NCBI RefSeq assembly: GCF_014384745.1
Contig: NZ_JACRSO010000003.1
Span: forward strand, 379,443-443,442
Reading direction: 5' to 3'
DNA from: Luoshenia tenuis
GTDB taxonomy: Bacteria > Bacillota > Clostridia > Christensenellales > GCA-900066905
DNA: 64,000 nucleotides
This document shows, piece after piece, positions 32,914 to 41,478 of the stretch. Every line of letters begins with the position of its first letter. Position 1 is the first letter of the stretch. A program made the position numbers and the translations under genes. The notes beneath the pieces are model-generated. The model was not told where the DNA came from, did no database searches, and was given only the letters and a program-made list of their open reading frames with translations.

Positions 32914-33585
32914 ATGCGTGCAAGGCGAATCAAGCGCAAGACGGCGGCGGTATTGACGGCGCTGGCCCTGGCGCTGGGTGGCGCGGGGCTGGGCTTTGAG
33001 CTGGGATTAAAACCGCTGGTGATCTCCATCAGCGCGGCACAGGCCCGCTCGCAGGCGGCGCAGATCATCAACGATTCGATCCGCGACGTGTTGGGCAACA
33101 CCTTCCCTTATGAGGCGCTGATCACCATAGAAAAAGACGAAAACGGCAGGGTGACGGCGGTGCAGACCGATACGGCCAAGCTGAACAACCTGGCCAGCCG
33201 CACGGCGCTGGATATACAGGATAAGCTGCAGGCCCAGCAGGATCAGGAGATCATGATCCCCATCGGGTCGGTATTTGGCGGGGCGATGTTTGCCGGGCGC
33301 GGGCCGGCGTTTCCGGTCTATGTGATGCCGGTGGGCTGGGTGAATACCGAGTATATCACCTCCTTTGAGCCGGCGGGCATCAACCAGACCAAGCTGGAGA
33401 TCAGCCTGAAGGTGACCGCGCAGATCCGCGTGGTGGTGCCGGTGGGCGGCGAAACGGTGAGTATCGATACGGTCAACCCTGTGGCGCAGACCATTATCGT
33501 AGGCACGGTGCCCGAATCCTACGTCAACGTAGACGAGACCGACCAGATGCTCAACCTCATCCCCGATGTGGGGGGCGGCAGCTAG
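32914..33585 (+). CDS. yunB: Sporulation protein YunB
   Basis: A 223-residue protein with one N-terminal membrane anchor (about 10-30) and the YunB pattern: KPLVISISAAQARSQAAQII, INDSIRDVL, and IMIPIGSVFGG then a long beta-rich domain. In B. subtilis yunB is a sigma-E-controlled mother-cell gene needed for efficient sporulation. It is divergent from the PBP gene. AAAGGAGGGGG precedes the start. I could not find a convincing sigma-E promoter. Confidence 0.85.
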   Translation: MRARRIKRKTAAVLTALALALGGAGLGFELGLKPLVISISAAQARSQAAQIINDSIRDVLGNTFPYEALITIEKDENGRVTAVQTDTAKLNNLASRTALDIQDKLQAQQDQEIMIPIGSVFGGAMFAGRGPAFPVYVMPVGWVNTEYITSFEPAGINQTKLEISLKVTAQIRVVVPVGGETVSIDTVNPVAQTIIVGTVPESYVNVDETDQMLNLIPDVGGGS

Positions 33586-33718
33586 GGCTTGCGCTTTCGC
33601 GCCGGCGGGGTTATCATGAGGTTAAGCATAAAGCGCCGCGGAAAATGCGGCCTCATTTCCTGCAGGATAAACACCTTGAAGCGACTATAAAAATACATAA
33701 GATGAAGGGGGAAGGGCG

Positions 33719-34144
33719 ATGCTGTTTCGTTCCTGTGCCGGTGGGCTGGTATTTTGCGAGGATAGCGTACTGATCCTAAAAAACGAGAAGGACGAGTGGG
33801 TGCTGCCCAAGGGCGTGATCCGCGCCGGGGATTATGCCCGGGAGGTGGCGCTGCGGCGGGTCAAGGCCGAGGCGGGGGTGGAGGCGGAGATCCTCTCCTC
33901 CATCGGGGAGACCAACTACGAGTTTTACTCCATCACCCGCAAGCGGCCGGTGTGCAACCAGGTGACCTGGTATTTGATGACGGCCGGGAGCCTGCAAAGC
34001 CGCTTTAGCCGGGAGGACGGCTTTGTGGACGGCGGGTTTTACCCCATCGACCAGGCGCTGGAGATGATCACCTACAGCCAGGACCGGGCGCTGGTCAACC
34101 TGGCGGCCAAGCGCTACCGCGGCTTTAAACAGGGCAAGCTGTAA
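33719..34144 (+). CDS. Nudix-fold protein with degenerate catalytic box
   Basis: A 141-residue protein beginning SCAGGLVFCEDSVLILKNEK and ending VNLAAKRYRGFK, clearly the Nudix fold. The box is changed: where GX5EX7REUXEEXGU is expected it has GVIRAGDYAREVALRRVKAE followed by AG. The first Glu is Asp, RE is RR, and only one of the two metal-binding Glu remains. It may be a weak hydrolase, bind but not cut a nucleotide, or act as a regulator. It sits 217 bases upstream of yebC on the same strand. Confidence 0.75.
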   Translation: MLFRSCAGGLVFCEDSVLILKNEKDEWVLPKGVIRAGDYAREVALRRVKAEAGVEAEILSSIGETNYEFYSITRKRPVCNQVTWYLMTAGSLQSRFSREDGFVDGGFYPIDQALEMITYSQDRALVNLAAKRYRGFKQGKL

Positions 34145-34295
34145 CGCGCACCGGGCGTAAGGGGCCGCCGGAGGATAGGGCCGGGGGCCGGAGCGGCCCT
34201 GGACAGGCCGTGACGCAACGTACGGCCTGCGGCAAAAAGCGGGCAGGCGCCGCCCTTTAGAAGGGGCAAAGGCGCCGGAACTGCGGCGGGCAGCC

Positions 34296-34324
34296 TTGCG
34301 CGATGGCAATGGATATGGTATAAT
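34296..34324 (+). promoter_or_regulatory. Promoter of the yebC-like gene
   Basis: TTGCGC, 17 bases, TATAAT with an extended TGG before the -10. Confidence 0.65.
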
Positions 34325-34361
34325 TCACGCTTGGAAGAATAGTGAAAGCGAGGAACTTCGG

Positions 34362-35102
34362 ATGTCAGGACACTCCAAGTGGGCCAATATCAAGCATAAA
34401 AAAGAAAAGACCGACGCACAGCGCGGCAAAATCTTTACCAAGATCGGCCGCGAAATCGCCATCGCCGTGCGCGAGGGCGGGGGGGCTGACCCGGAGCAGA
34501 ACAGCCGGCTGCGCGATGTGATCGCCAAGGCCAAGGCGGCCAACATGCCCAACGACAACATCAACCGCTCCATCAAAAAGGCGGCGGGCGAGGGCGATGG
34601 GGCCAATTATGTGGACCTGCAGTACGAGGGCTATGCCGCAGGCGGGGTAGCCGTGATCGTCGAGGTGGTAACGGATAACCGCAACCGTACCGCGGGGGAA
34701 ATGCGGCATATTTTTGATAAGCGCGGCGGCTCGTTAGGGGCCACGGGCTGCGTAAGCTGGATGTTCGACCGCAAGGGCGTGCTGGTGATCGACCGGGAGG
34801 GCCTGGACGAGGACGAGGTGATGATGCAGGCGCTGGAGGCCGGGGCCGAGGACTTTGAGGCCCAGGACGACGCCTTTGAGATACACACCGACCCGGCGGA
34901 TTTTTCCGCCGTGCGCGAGGCGCTGGAGGGCCAGGGCTTCAGCTTTGAAACGGCCGAGATCGAGATGCTGCCCCAGAATACCGTGGCGGTGAGCGACCCG
35001 GATACGGTGCAGAAGATCAACCTGATGCTGGAGATGCTGGACGACCACGACGACGTGCAAAACGTGTGGCACAATGCCGAACTGCCCGAGGAGGACGAAT
35101 AG
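34362..35102 (+). CDS. YebC/PmpR-family protein
   Basis: A 246-residue protein opening MSGHSKWANIKHKKEKTDAQ, the hallmark of the family. Domains II/III contain GGVAVIVEVVTDNRNRTAGE and FDKRGGSLGATGCVSWMFDR. Members act as transcriptional regulators and, in more recent work, as factors that help ribosomes through difficult peptides. GAGGA eight bases before the ATG sets the start, 22 codons inside the longest frame. Confidence 0.93.
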   Translation: MSGHSKWANIKHKKEKTDAQRGKIFTKIGREIAIAVREGGGADPEQNSRLRDVIAKAKAANMPNDNINRSIKKAAGEGDGANYVDLQYEGYAAGGVAVIVEVVTDNRNRTAGEMRHIFDKRGGSLGATGCVSWMFDRKGVLVIDREGLDEDEVMMQALEAGAEDFEAQDDAFEIHTDPADFSAVREALEGQGFSFETAEIEMLPQNTVAVSDPDTVQKINLMLEMLDDHDDVQNVWHNAELPEEDE

Positions 35103-35133
35103 GCCCCGGGCGCGGCGTAAAAGTAAAGCGGAT

Positions 35134-35162
35134 GCGGCGCCTCAAAGGGGCGCCGCTTTTTT
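35134..35162 (+). terminator. Terminator after the yebC-like gene
   Basis: GCGGCGCC / GGCGCCGC hairpin followed by TTTTTT. Confidence 0.75.
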
Positions 35163-35240
35163 ATGGCGGCGAACCATAATAGGCCGGCAGCCTTTAACCG
35201 GGGCCGCTGCTTTGATCCAAGAGAACGGGAGGGGAAGTAC

Positions 35241-36131
35241 ATGGCCAGGCTGACGCAAAAGCAAAAGGGCATATTGCTGATGATCTTAAGCGCGCTGCTC
35301 TTTAGCAGCATGCAGATCGCCGTGCACCTGTCCGGAGACCGCATACCGGTGATGGAGCAGGTGTTTTTCCGCAATTCCATCAGCCTGGTGGTGGCCTTGA
35401 TCCTGATCCGGCGCAATCACCTATCGGTCTTTGGGCCGCGCCGGTACCAAAAGTGGCTGTTTGGACGCAGCTTTTTCGGCTTTCTGGGCGTGATCACGGT
35501 GTTTTACGCCTCCAATAACGCGGCCCAGGCGGATGTGGCGATCTTAAGCAAGCTCTCTCCCTTTCTGGTCACCCTGTTTGCGGTGATCTTTTTAAAAGAG
35601 AAGCTCTCCAAGGTCCAGATCCCGGCGCTGCTGCTGGCCTTTGGCGGGGCGGTGCTGGTGGCCAACCCCAGCTTTAACAGCAACCTTTGGCCGCTGGCCA
35701 TGGCCTTTATCTCCTCGGTGACCTCGGGGGTGGCCTATACGCTTTTAAGCTATTTTAAGGACAAGGTGGACGCGCTGACCGTGATCATGCACTTTTCCAC
35801 CTTCTCGATGGTGGCCTCCATCCCCGTTATGCTGGCGGATTTTGTGTGGCCCACCCCCTTTGAGCTTGGCTGCCTGCTGGCCATCGGCCTGTTTGGCTCC
35901 TTTGGGCAGATCTGCCTGACCTATGCCTACCGCATGGCACCGGCCTCGGAGGTGAGCGTGTATAATTACGCGGGCATCCCGTTTTCCATGGTGCTGGGCT
36001 TCCTCTTCCTGGGGGAGGGGCTAAGCCCGACTTCGCTGGTCGGCGGGGCGCTGGTGGTGGCCGCATCGGTCCTGGTGTACCTGTACAGTGGACGCAAATC
36101 CGGTAAAATGGCGGATAAGCGCCAGCCATAG
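35241..36131 (+). CDS. EamA-type (DMT superfamily) transporter
   Basis: A 296-residue membrane protein with ten hydrophobic segments in two EamA repeats. The first starts GILLMILSALLFSSMQIAVH and the second WPLAMAFISSVTSGVAYTLL. EQVFFRNSISLVVAL and YAYRMAPASEVSVYNYAGIP are typical. These carriers export metabolites or take up nucleotide-like compounds; the substrate is unknown. GGGAGGGG precedes the ATG at 35241. Confidence 0.88.
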   Translation: MARLTQKQKGILLMILSALLFSSMQIAVHLSGDRIPVMEQVFFRNSISLVVALILIRRNHLSVFGPRRYQKWLFGRSFFGFLGVITVFYASNNAAQADVAILSKLSPFLVTLFAVIFLKEKLSKVQIPALLLAFGGAVLVANPSFNSNLWPLAMAFISSVTSGVAYTLLSYFKDKVDALTVIMHFSTFSMVASIPVMLADFVWPTPFELGCLLAIGLFGSFGQICLTYAYRMAPASEVSVYNYAGIPFSMVLGFLFLGEGLSPTSLVGGALVVAASVLVYLYSGRKSGKMADKRQP

Positions 36132-36148
36132 CGCGGGAATGAGCAAGA

Positions 36149-36184
36149 GGCGCAGCGGGAGAAACTCCCCCTGCGCTTTTTTTA
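36149..36184 (+). terminator. Terminator after the EamA gene
   Basis: GCGCAG-GGGAG / CTCCC-CTGCGC stem with loop AAA, followed by seven T. Confidence 0.7.
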
Positions 36185-36331
36185 TTGTTGCCAGCCCCGG
36201 GAGAAAAGAACAAAACCTGGGCGGGAAACTGTTTACAGACCAGCGGACAGGCCGGAGATTCCCCCGCTGGCTAGGTTTGCGTTTTAAATAGACGGTAGAC
36301 CGACGCCTCTGACTAAAATGTCGGATACCTC

Positions 36332-36362
36332 TTGACACATTATACTATGCGTTATATAGTAT
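36332..36362 (+). promoter_or_regulatory. PadR promoter with embedded operator
   Basis: TTGACA (36332-36337), 17 bases, TATAGT (36355-36360). A perfect inverted repeat ATACTAT (36342-36348) N7 ATAGTAT (36356-36362) covers the spacer and -10. This matches the ATACT...AGTAT style of PadR-family operators and predicts autorepression. Confidence 0.75.
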
Positions 36363-36384
36363 TATGCGTAAGGAGGTGTTGGGC

Positions 36385-36699
36385 TTGGACGCACAACTCA
36401 AGCGCGGCATCCTGGAGATCGGGGTGCTCAAGGTGCTGACCCGGGGCGACTCGTACGGCTACCAGATCATTAAAGATCTCAGCGGGGTGCTTCAGATATC
36501 CGAATCCACGCTCTACCCGATCCTTAAAAGGCTGGAGGGCAGCGGATGCGTCAGCGTCTACTCCGCGCAGCACAACGGCAGGCTGCGCAAGTACTACGCC
36601 ATCACCCCGGAGGGGGAGGCGAAAATTCGGGATTTCCTTGGCGAGTGGCAGGAGATCGACCGGATCTATACCTTTATCAAGGAGGGGATCGAGCAATGA
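36385..36699 (+). CDS. PadR-family transcriptional regulator
   Basis: A 104-residue winged-helix protein (LKRGILEIGVLKVLTRGDSY, ISESTLYPILKRLEGSGCVS, RLRKYYAITPEG). AAGGAGGTG lies seven bases before a TTG at 36385, so the ATG at 36364, which is upstream of the ribosome binding site, is not the start. It is the first gene of an operon with a HAAS/DUF1700 protein and a DUF4097 protein; its stop overlaps the next ATG. This trio is common in Firmicutes envelope-stress modules. Confidence 0.9.
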   Translation: MDAQLKRGILEIGVLKVLTRGDSYGYQIIKDLSGVLQISESTLYPILKRLEGSGCVSVYSAQHNGRLRKYYAITPEGEAKIRDFLGEWQEIDRIYTFIKEGIEQ

Positions 36700-37286
36700 A
36701 CAAACAGGCATTTTTGGAGGGGCTGGCGGGCTATCTGGACGCGCTGGACCCAGAGGAGATCAAAAAGACCTGCGCCTATTACGCCGAGATGATCGACGAC
36801 CGGGTGGAAGAGGGCATGGAAGAGGAACAGGCCGTGGCCAGCATGGAGCCGCTGCCGGTGATCGCCAAAGAGATCTTGAGCCAGGCGCCGCTTGGCAATC
36901 TGATCCGCGCCCGCGCCAAGACGGGGCGCAGGCTCTCGGGCGGGTCCATCGCCCTGATCGCCATCGGCTCGCCCATCTGGCTGCCGGTGGCGCTGGCGGT
37001 ACTGGCGGTGGGGCTGACGCTTTACCTGGTCTTTTGGGTGCTGGTGCTTTGCCTGTTCGTGCTGGACGCGACGCTGGCCCTTTCCGGCCCGCTGATGTTT
37101 ATCAGGGCGTTTGGCGCCGGCGGCGGGGCCAACCTGGTTTTCTGCATCGGCATGGGTTTAAGCGCGTTGGCGCTGGCGGTATTGGCCTTCCCCTGTGCGA
37201 TGGGCGCGGCCAAGGGTACGCTGTGGCTGGGCAAGTGGCTGCTGCGCAAGATCAAGGCCCCGTTTATCCGTAAGGAGGTGGCGTAA
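36696..37286 (+). CDS. HAAS/DUF1700-domain membrane protein
   Basis: A 196-residue protein. The N-terminal HAAS domain (FLEGLAGYLDALDPEEIKKT, about 1-70) is followed by three to four membrane helices from residue 88 on. The ATG overlaps the PadR stop (ATGA), so it is coupled. Proteins of this type accompany PadR regulators and DUF4097 proteins and are thought to transmit or buffer envelope signals. The exact mechanism is unknown. Confidence 0.82.
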   Translation: MNKQAFLEGLAGYLDALDPEEIKKTCAYYAEMIDDRVEEGMEEEQAVASMEPLPVIAKEILSQAPLGNLIRARAKTGRRLSGGSIALIAIGSPIWLPVALAVLAVGLTLYLVFWVLVLCLFVLDATLALSGPLMFIRAFGAGGGANLVFCIGMGLSALALAVLAFPCAMGAAKGTLWLGKWLLRKIKAPFIRKEVA

Positions 37287-37287
37287 G

Positions 37288-38217
37288 ATGATGAAAAAGC
37301 TATACAGGATCGCCGCGATCGTACTGGCCCTGGGGCTGGTGCTGAGCTTTTGCGGCGTAGCGGCGGCCGGGTTCGACTTTGAGAAGCTGGGCACGCAGCT
37401 GGAGTATGAGCAGCGCACCTTCTCCGCCCAGCCGCAAGGGGTGAGCGCGCTTTCCATCTCGGTGACGAACGAGCCGGTGCGGATCATCCCCTCCGAGGAT
37501 GGGCAGATCCACATCACCTACTGGGAGACCGAGTTCGACCACTATAACGTGACGCAGGAGGGCGGCCTGATCAGCTGCAATTACTGGGACAGCCGGGCCT
37601 GGTACGATCACATCATGGTGCTGAATTTTTCCTTTACCCCGCATGAAGTGACGGTGGCCCTGCCCGAAGGGGTAACGCTGAAGGCCAGCGTGCGCAACGT
37701 CAACGGCCCGGTGGAGGCCGAGGGCGTAACGCTCAATACGCTCAGCGCCAGCACCGTCAATGGACGGATCAGCCTGAGGGATGTGCAGGCCCAGGGCGAG
37801 ATCAGCCTTGTGAACACCAATGGCGGGATCGATGGCTCGGCCGTGAGGGCGGGCGCGTTTACCGCGACGACCCAAAACGGCGCGGTGGACCTGGCGGGCC
37901 TGGAGAGCGGCGAGGGCGCGGCGGCGCGCAGCGTCAACGGCCCGGTCAGCCTTGTAGACTGCCGGGTGGGCGGTTTGACGGCGGAGAGCATGAACGGCCG
38001 CATCGACTTAAGCCGGGTGCGCGCGCAGGGCAATGTATCGCTGACTACGGTGAACGGCCCGATCGGCGGCACGCTGATCGGCGAGCAGGCGGAGTACGCT
38101 GTGAGCACCTCCACCGTAAACGGGGGCAGCAGCCTGCCCAACTCCGTGGGCGGGGAATGGGAACTGATGGCCCGCTCCACCAACGGCGGGATCGACCTGA
38201 GGTTTGTCGAGCGATAG
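37288..38217 (+). CDS. DUF4097-family beta-repeat envelope protein
   Basis: A 309-residue protein with an N-terminal hydrophobic segment (signal or anchor, about 7-27). The right-handed beta-helix repeat of the DUF4097/adhesin-like family is marked by recurring short motifs (NVNGPVEAEG, STVNGRISL, NTNGGIDGS, SVNGPVSL, SMNGRIDL, TVNGPIGG, STNGGIDL). GGAGGTG precedes the ATG by eight bases. Exposed outside the membrane; it probably works with the preceding HAAS protein. Confidence 0.85.
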   Translation: MMKKLYRIAAIVLALGLVLSFCGVAAAGFDFEKLGTQLEYEQRTFSAQPQGVSALSISVTNEPVRIIPSEDGQIHITYWETEFDHYNVTQEGGLISCNYWDSRAWYDHIMVLNFSFTPHEVTVALPEGVTLKASVRNVNGPVEAEGVTLNTLSASTVNGRISLRDVQAQGEISLVNTNGGIDGSAVRAGAFTATTQNGAVDLAGLESGEGAAARSVNGPVSLVDCRVGGLTAESMNGRIDLSRVRAQGNVSLTTVNGPIGGTLIGEQAEYAVSTSTVNGGSSLPNSVGGEWELMARSTNGGIDLRFVER

Positions 38218-38231
38218 TAAAAAGCATGTCA

Positions 38232-38265
38232 AAAAGCGGCCCGCCAAGATTGGCGGGCCGCTTTT
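38232..38265. terminator. Bidirectional terminator between DUF4097 and MFS genes
   Basis: AAAAGCGGCCCGCCA / TGGCGGGCCGCTTTT, a perfect 15-base stem with loop AGAT. It serves both convergent transcripts. Confidence 0.85.
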
Positions 38266-38276
38266 ACGTAATCCTT

Positions 38277-39491
38277 TTAGGCTTGGGCCTTGGGTTTATC
38301 CTCCTTGATGATGAGGGCTGCGGCCATATTGATCAGCGAAAGGCCGGCGGCGATAAAGAACACGTACTGGTAGCCCCACTCGTACCAGATCCACCCGCCC
38401 AGGGCGGAGGCGGCGATGGAGACCAGGTGATCCAAACTGATGCCGGTGGAGAGGGTGGGCATGATGTCCTCCGGCGTTTCGGCGATGTTGCGCAGGTAAA
38501 CCGTGCGTGCCACCGCAAACTGCATGCCCATGCGGTTGAGCACGTAAAAAGCAAAGCAGCACCACAGCGCCACCTCCGGGGAGAAGGCCTGCTGCACGAA
38601 GGCGTAGCCCAGATAGACGAAGATGAAGACGAGCCCCTCGCCGAACATCACCTTTTTGACGCCGAACTGATCCACCAGGCGCCCCAGCAGGGGGATAAAC
38701 AGCACCCCGATACCCGAGCCGATGACCGAGAGGATGGCCATGGTATCGGTCTGCTGCAGCATCAGCTCGATCAGCACCCAGGGGCCGAACACCGTCATGA
38801 TCTGCTTGTGCGCGCCGTTGACGATGGCCAGCACGTAATAGATGGCATACCGCTTTTTAAATACGAAGCGGAACTTGGGCCTGCCTTTTTCGTACACCTC
38901 GCCGGCGTTGCGGCGCATTTTGATAAACAGAACCGCCGCCGCGGCCGAGCAGGCCGCCGCGATGATAAAGATCACGATAGGATTGGAAAAGCTTAAAAAG
39001 CCGCTGCCAAAGCCGAAGAATACCAGCAGGCCCGCCACCATGACAAACGCGGTGCGAAAGCCGGTAAACTTGCCCAGCCAGCTGCCGGTCTTGCCGTCCT
39101 TGATGAGGGAAACGGCGATGGATTCCTGCAAGGGCATGTAAAGGTGCATGCCGGTGGAGTTGATGAACAGGAAAACCAGCATCAGCCCAAAGGGCGGAGT
39201 CCACAGCCCCAGCACCAGCACGCCCGCCGCGCACAGCAGCTGGGCGATGATGGCCAGGCGCAGATCCCCCAAAAAGCCGGCCAGCGAGGTCATCACCAGC
39301 AGCAGCATGCCGGGCAGCTCGCGCGGCGTTTCGATCAGCCCGCGCTGCAGGGCGGTCACGTCATAGACATCCTTAAAATAGTTGCTGTACACCGAATCGC
39401 TCAAGCCCATGCCCAGGCCGATCAGGGCGGAGATGATGAAAAACAGCTTGACGTTCGGGTCCATCTTGCGTAGATACTCCCTCAAAACCAT
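38277..39491 (-). CDS. MFS transporter
   Basis: About 404 residues with twelve membrane segments. The opening LFFIISALIGLGMGLSDSVY, the loop YFKDVYDVTALQRGLIETPR and LIPLLGRLVDQFGVKKVMFGE fit major-facilitator permeases. Substrate unknown. The exact start is ambiguous: the ATG at 39491 has its Gly run too close, and a TTG at codon 3 or the ATG at 39464 are alternatives. It has its own operator-like palindrome upstream. Confidence 0.82.
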   Translation of the reverse strand: MVLREYLRKMDPNVKLFFIISALIGLGMGLSDSVYSNYFKDVYDVTALQRGLIETPRELPGMLLLVMTSLAGFLGDLRLAIIAQLLCAAGVLVLGLWTPPFGLMLVFLFINSTGMHLYMPLQESIAVSLIKDGKTGSWLGKFTGFRTAFVMVAGLLVFFGFGSGFLSFSNPIVIFIIAAACSAAAAVLFIKMRRNAGEVYEKGRPKFRFVFKKRYAIYYVLAIVNGAHKQIMTVFGPWVLIELMLQQTDTMAILSVIGSGIGVLFIPLLGRLVDQFGVKKVMFGEGLVFIFVYLGYAFVQQAFSPEVALWCCFAFYVLNRMGMQFAVARTVYLRNIAETPEDIMPTLSTGISLDHLVSIAASALGGWIWYEWGYQYVFFIAAGLSLINMAAALIIKEDKPKAQA

Positions 39492-39834
39492 ACCCCCTCA
39501 ATTTTAAGCGCCAAACGGGCGCAAGATATCCCCTTTTAAATACCCGTAAAAATGACCCGCGTGAGTAAAGAACGGACGGCCTTAAAGGCCACAAGCGCGG
39601 CCCGCGCGAGAAAATGATATGCCACAGCGCCCCATTGACATTTTATGGGAGCGTTCCCCAATATTCTACCATAAGGGCCGCTTTTCACCTAGCATTTTTT
39701 GCGCTATAGGGCGAGGGGGAACGGCGTTTGATATTTAGCTGGCAAAGGATTTGCTTTTGGCCGCGCCTGTGGTATCATAATAGGGTAGACGGGGTGTAAA
39801 GCCCCGAGAGAGAAAAAAGAGGGGGAAAAGAAAA
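39492..39834. other. Gene-free spacer between MFS and esterase copy 2
   Basis: No gene seen. It holds divergent control signals: for the MFS gene an extended -10 TGG-TAGAAT (minus strand, 39663-39668), and for the esterase TTGCTT (39751-39756), 16 bases, TATCAT with an extended TGG. Confidence 0.45.
39647..39658. promoter_or_regulatory. LacI-type operator candidate before the MFS gene
   Basis: GGGAGCGTTCCC is a near-perfect palindrome with central CG, typical of LacI/CcpA-type sites. It would cover the transcription start of the MFS gene. No LacI gene is in the window, so a global regulator such as CcpA or a distant repressor would have to act. Confidence 0.3.
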
Positions 39835-40683
39835 ATGGCACTTGTCACCATGAATTTTGAAAGCCAGTACCTGATGGTCAACCACGAGGTCAGCGTGATC
39901 CTTCCCGACAAGCCACGGGAACAATCCCCTGCCGATTTTTACGGCAGCGGCAAAAAGTACCCGGTGCTTTGGCTGCTGCACGGCACCTTTGGGGACCACA
40001 GCGACTGGCTGCGAAAGAGCATGATCGAGCTGTACGCCTGCGAGAACGACCTGATCGTGGTGATGCCCAGCGCGCTCAACAGCAATTACATGAACTGGAA
40101 GGGCTTTGGCACCGGCTTCTTTATGGAGGATTACCTCATCAAAGAATTGATGCCGCTGATCTATAACTGGTTCCCGGCCTCGGACAGCAAAGAGGACAAC
40201 TTTATCGCCGGCCTCTCCATGGGCGGGGGCGGCACGATGCAGTATGCCTGCGCCTACCCGGAGCACTTTGCCGGGGCAGCCATCCTCTCGGCCGGGCCGA
40301 TGGATTACAAGGCGCTTTTCGCCTGCCAACCGGGGGAGGAGGGCGACCCGTTTATGACCCGGTTCCGCGGGCGGGTGCAGACCCAGGTAGACCAGCTGGG
40401 CGGGCTGGACGCGTTTTTGGACAGCGCCTGCAACCCCTGGGATAAGCTGCCCGGGCTGATTGAAAAGGGGACGCTGCCCCGGCTGTATTTCGCCATCGGC
40501 AGGGAGGACTTTGGCTACCAGAACTACCTGAAGTTTAAAGATTATGCCGGCAAGATCGGGCTGGAGGCGACCTTTGAGGAGTTTGACGGATACGAGCACG
40601 AGTGGCGCTTTTGGGACTTGACCATCCAGCGGGCACTCAAGTTCTTCGGCTTTGACTCTCGGGACGCGGGCAATCCCTTTTAA
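39835..40683 (+). CDS. Alpha/beta-hydrolase esterase, copy 2 of 3
   Basis: A 282-residue paralogue of the genes at 17007-17831 and 58488-59339, with Ser128 in GLSMGG, acid in AIGREDF and His in GYEHEWRFWD. The sequence from the ribosome binding site (GGGGGAAAAGAAAA) through the first 45 codons is nearly identical in all three copies. The region after the nucleophile (residues 150-200, FACQPGEEGDPFMTRFRGRV) differs and probably shapes the pocket. Cytoplasmic deacetylase/esterase role is inferred. Confidence 0.85.
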   Translation: MALVTMNFESQYLMVNHEVSVILPDKPREQSPADFYGSGKKYPVLWLLHGTFGDHSDWLRKSMIELYACENDLIVVMPSALNSNYMNWKGFGTGFFMEDYLIKELMPLIYNWFPASDSKEDNFIAGLSMGGGGTMQYACAYPEHFAGAAILSAGPMDYKALFACQPGEEGDPFMTRFRGRVQTQVDQLGGLDAFLDSACNPWDKLPGLIEKGTLPRLYFAIGREDFGYQNYLKFKDYAGKIGLEATFEEFDGYEHEWRFWDLTIQRALKFFGFDSRDAGNPF

Positions 40684-40699
40684 GGGCAGGGGACGAAAA

Positions 40700-40725
40700 A
40701 AGCGGGCGGCGAAAGCCGCCCGCTT
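40700..40725. terminator. Hairpin terminator between esterase copy 2 and DUF2500
   Basis: AAGCGGGCGGC / GCCGCCCGCTT with loop GAAA. On the minus strand it is followed by six T, so it mainly ends the DUF2500 transcript. Confidence 0.75.
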
Positions 40726-40851
40726 GGCGATTGAGAGGACGCTGCACGACGGAAAAAAGCGAAAAGCAGCCGCAACAGCAATGCCCAAGTTTTTAATGGA
40801 ATCAGCCGTTCAACCCGGGAAAACGCTTGTATGGCGGCAGACAGCGACGGA

Positions 40852-41220
40852 TTAATCTCTTTCAAACCCGATATACCTTGCGCTTTGATAGGTAAGCGTA
40901 CCCTTATATCCCTTTTTCAGCTTCAGGTATTGGGGTTTGCTTACGCGCAGCTCAATTTGTCCGCCGCTTTCCAGGGCAAAGGTCACATAGTAGGTGATGC
41001 GCTTTTGCGCGCGCATCCCGGGGGCGGTATTTCGCTGGCGATAAACGTAATCTTCTTGAGCGCGCTTGTTGGACAGGGCCGCGCGAACCACGATGCGTGG
41101 CGCGCGTTTGTCTTTGAGCCAGCGCGCTGCCACATAAATAATTGAGAACCCCAGTATAGCGGCAAATAGCATCATGAATAAGGCGATAGAAAGATCCCTG
41201 GATGATTCAAAGAAAGGCAT
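40852..41220 (-). CDS. DUF2500-family membrane protein
   Basis: A 122-residue protein with one membrane helix (about 10-32) and a cytoplasmic or surface beta domain containing ITYYVTFALESGGQIELRVS and GYKGTLTYQSARYIGFER, the DUF2500 pattern. AAGGAG five bases before the ATG at 41220 sets the start. Function unknown in the family. Confidence 0.8.
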   Translation of the reverse strand: MPFFESSRDLSIALFMMLFAAILGFSIIYVAARWLKDKRAPRIVVRAALSNKRAQEDYVYRQRNTAPGMRAQKRITYYVTFALESGGQIELRVSKPQYLKLKKGYKGTLTYQSARYIGFERD

Positions 41221-41284
41221 TTCGTCTCCTTCCGCACAATTTTCCAAGCGGCGTATGGCGTGCGCGCCAATGCGGTTTATAATC

Positions 41285-41421
41285 TGTCATTCCGAGCCTG
41301 GCGAGGAATCTCGGGGCAACCAATTGGTTGGGCCCGTGCCGCTGCGGTGCGGGTAAAGCGCGGCTAAAAGAGGATGCGGGAGATTCTTCGCGCGGGCTTT
41401 CGTCCCCCGCTCTGAATGACG
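41285..41421 (+). repeat. TGTCATTCCGAGC-type repeat (family A), full copy
   Basis: Left end TGTCATTCCGAGC...GAGGAATCTC, right end GGGAGATTCTTCGC...TCTGAATGAC, 137 bases, no coding frame. It lies between DUF2500 and HelD. Confidence 0.8.
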
Positions 41422-41478
41422 GGGGAATAAAGGGGGCCTCGCATGATATGGGGACGGCGGTTTCGGGCGCGCCCCTCT

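Noticed and set aside
39775..40788. 337-residue minus-strand ORF opposite esterase copy 2 (similar ones face copies 1 and 3)
   Set aside because: Similarity between these antisense frames only mirrors the paralogous sense genes; GC-rich codons keep the opposite frame open.
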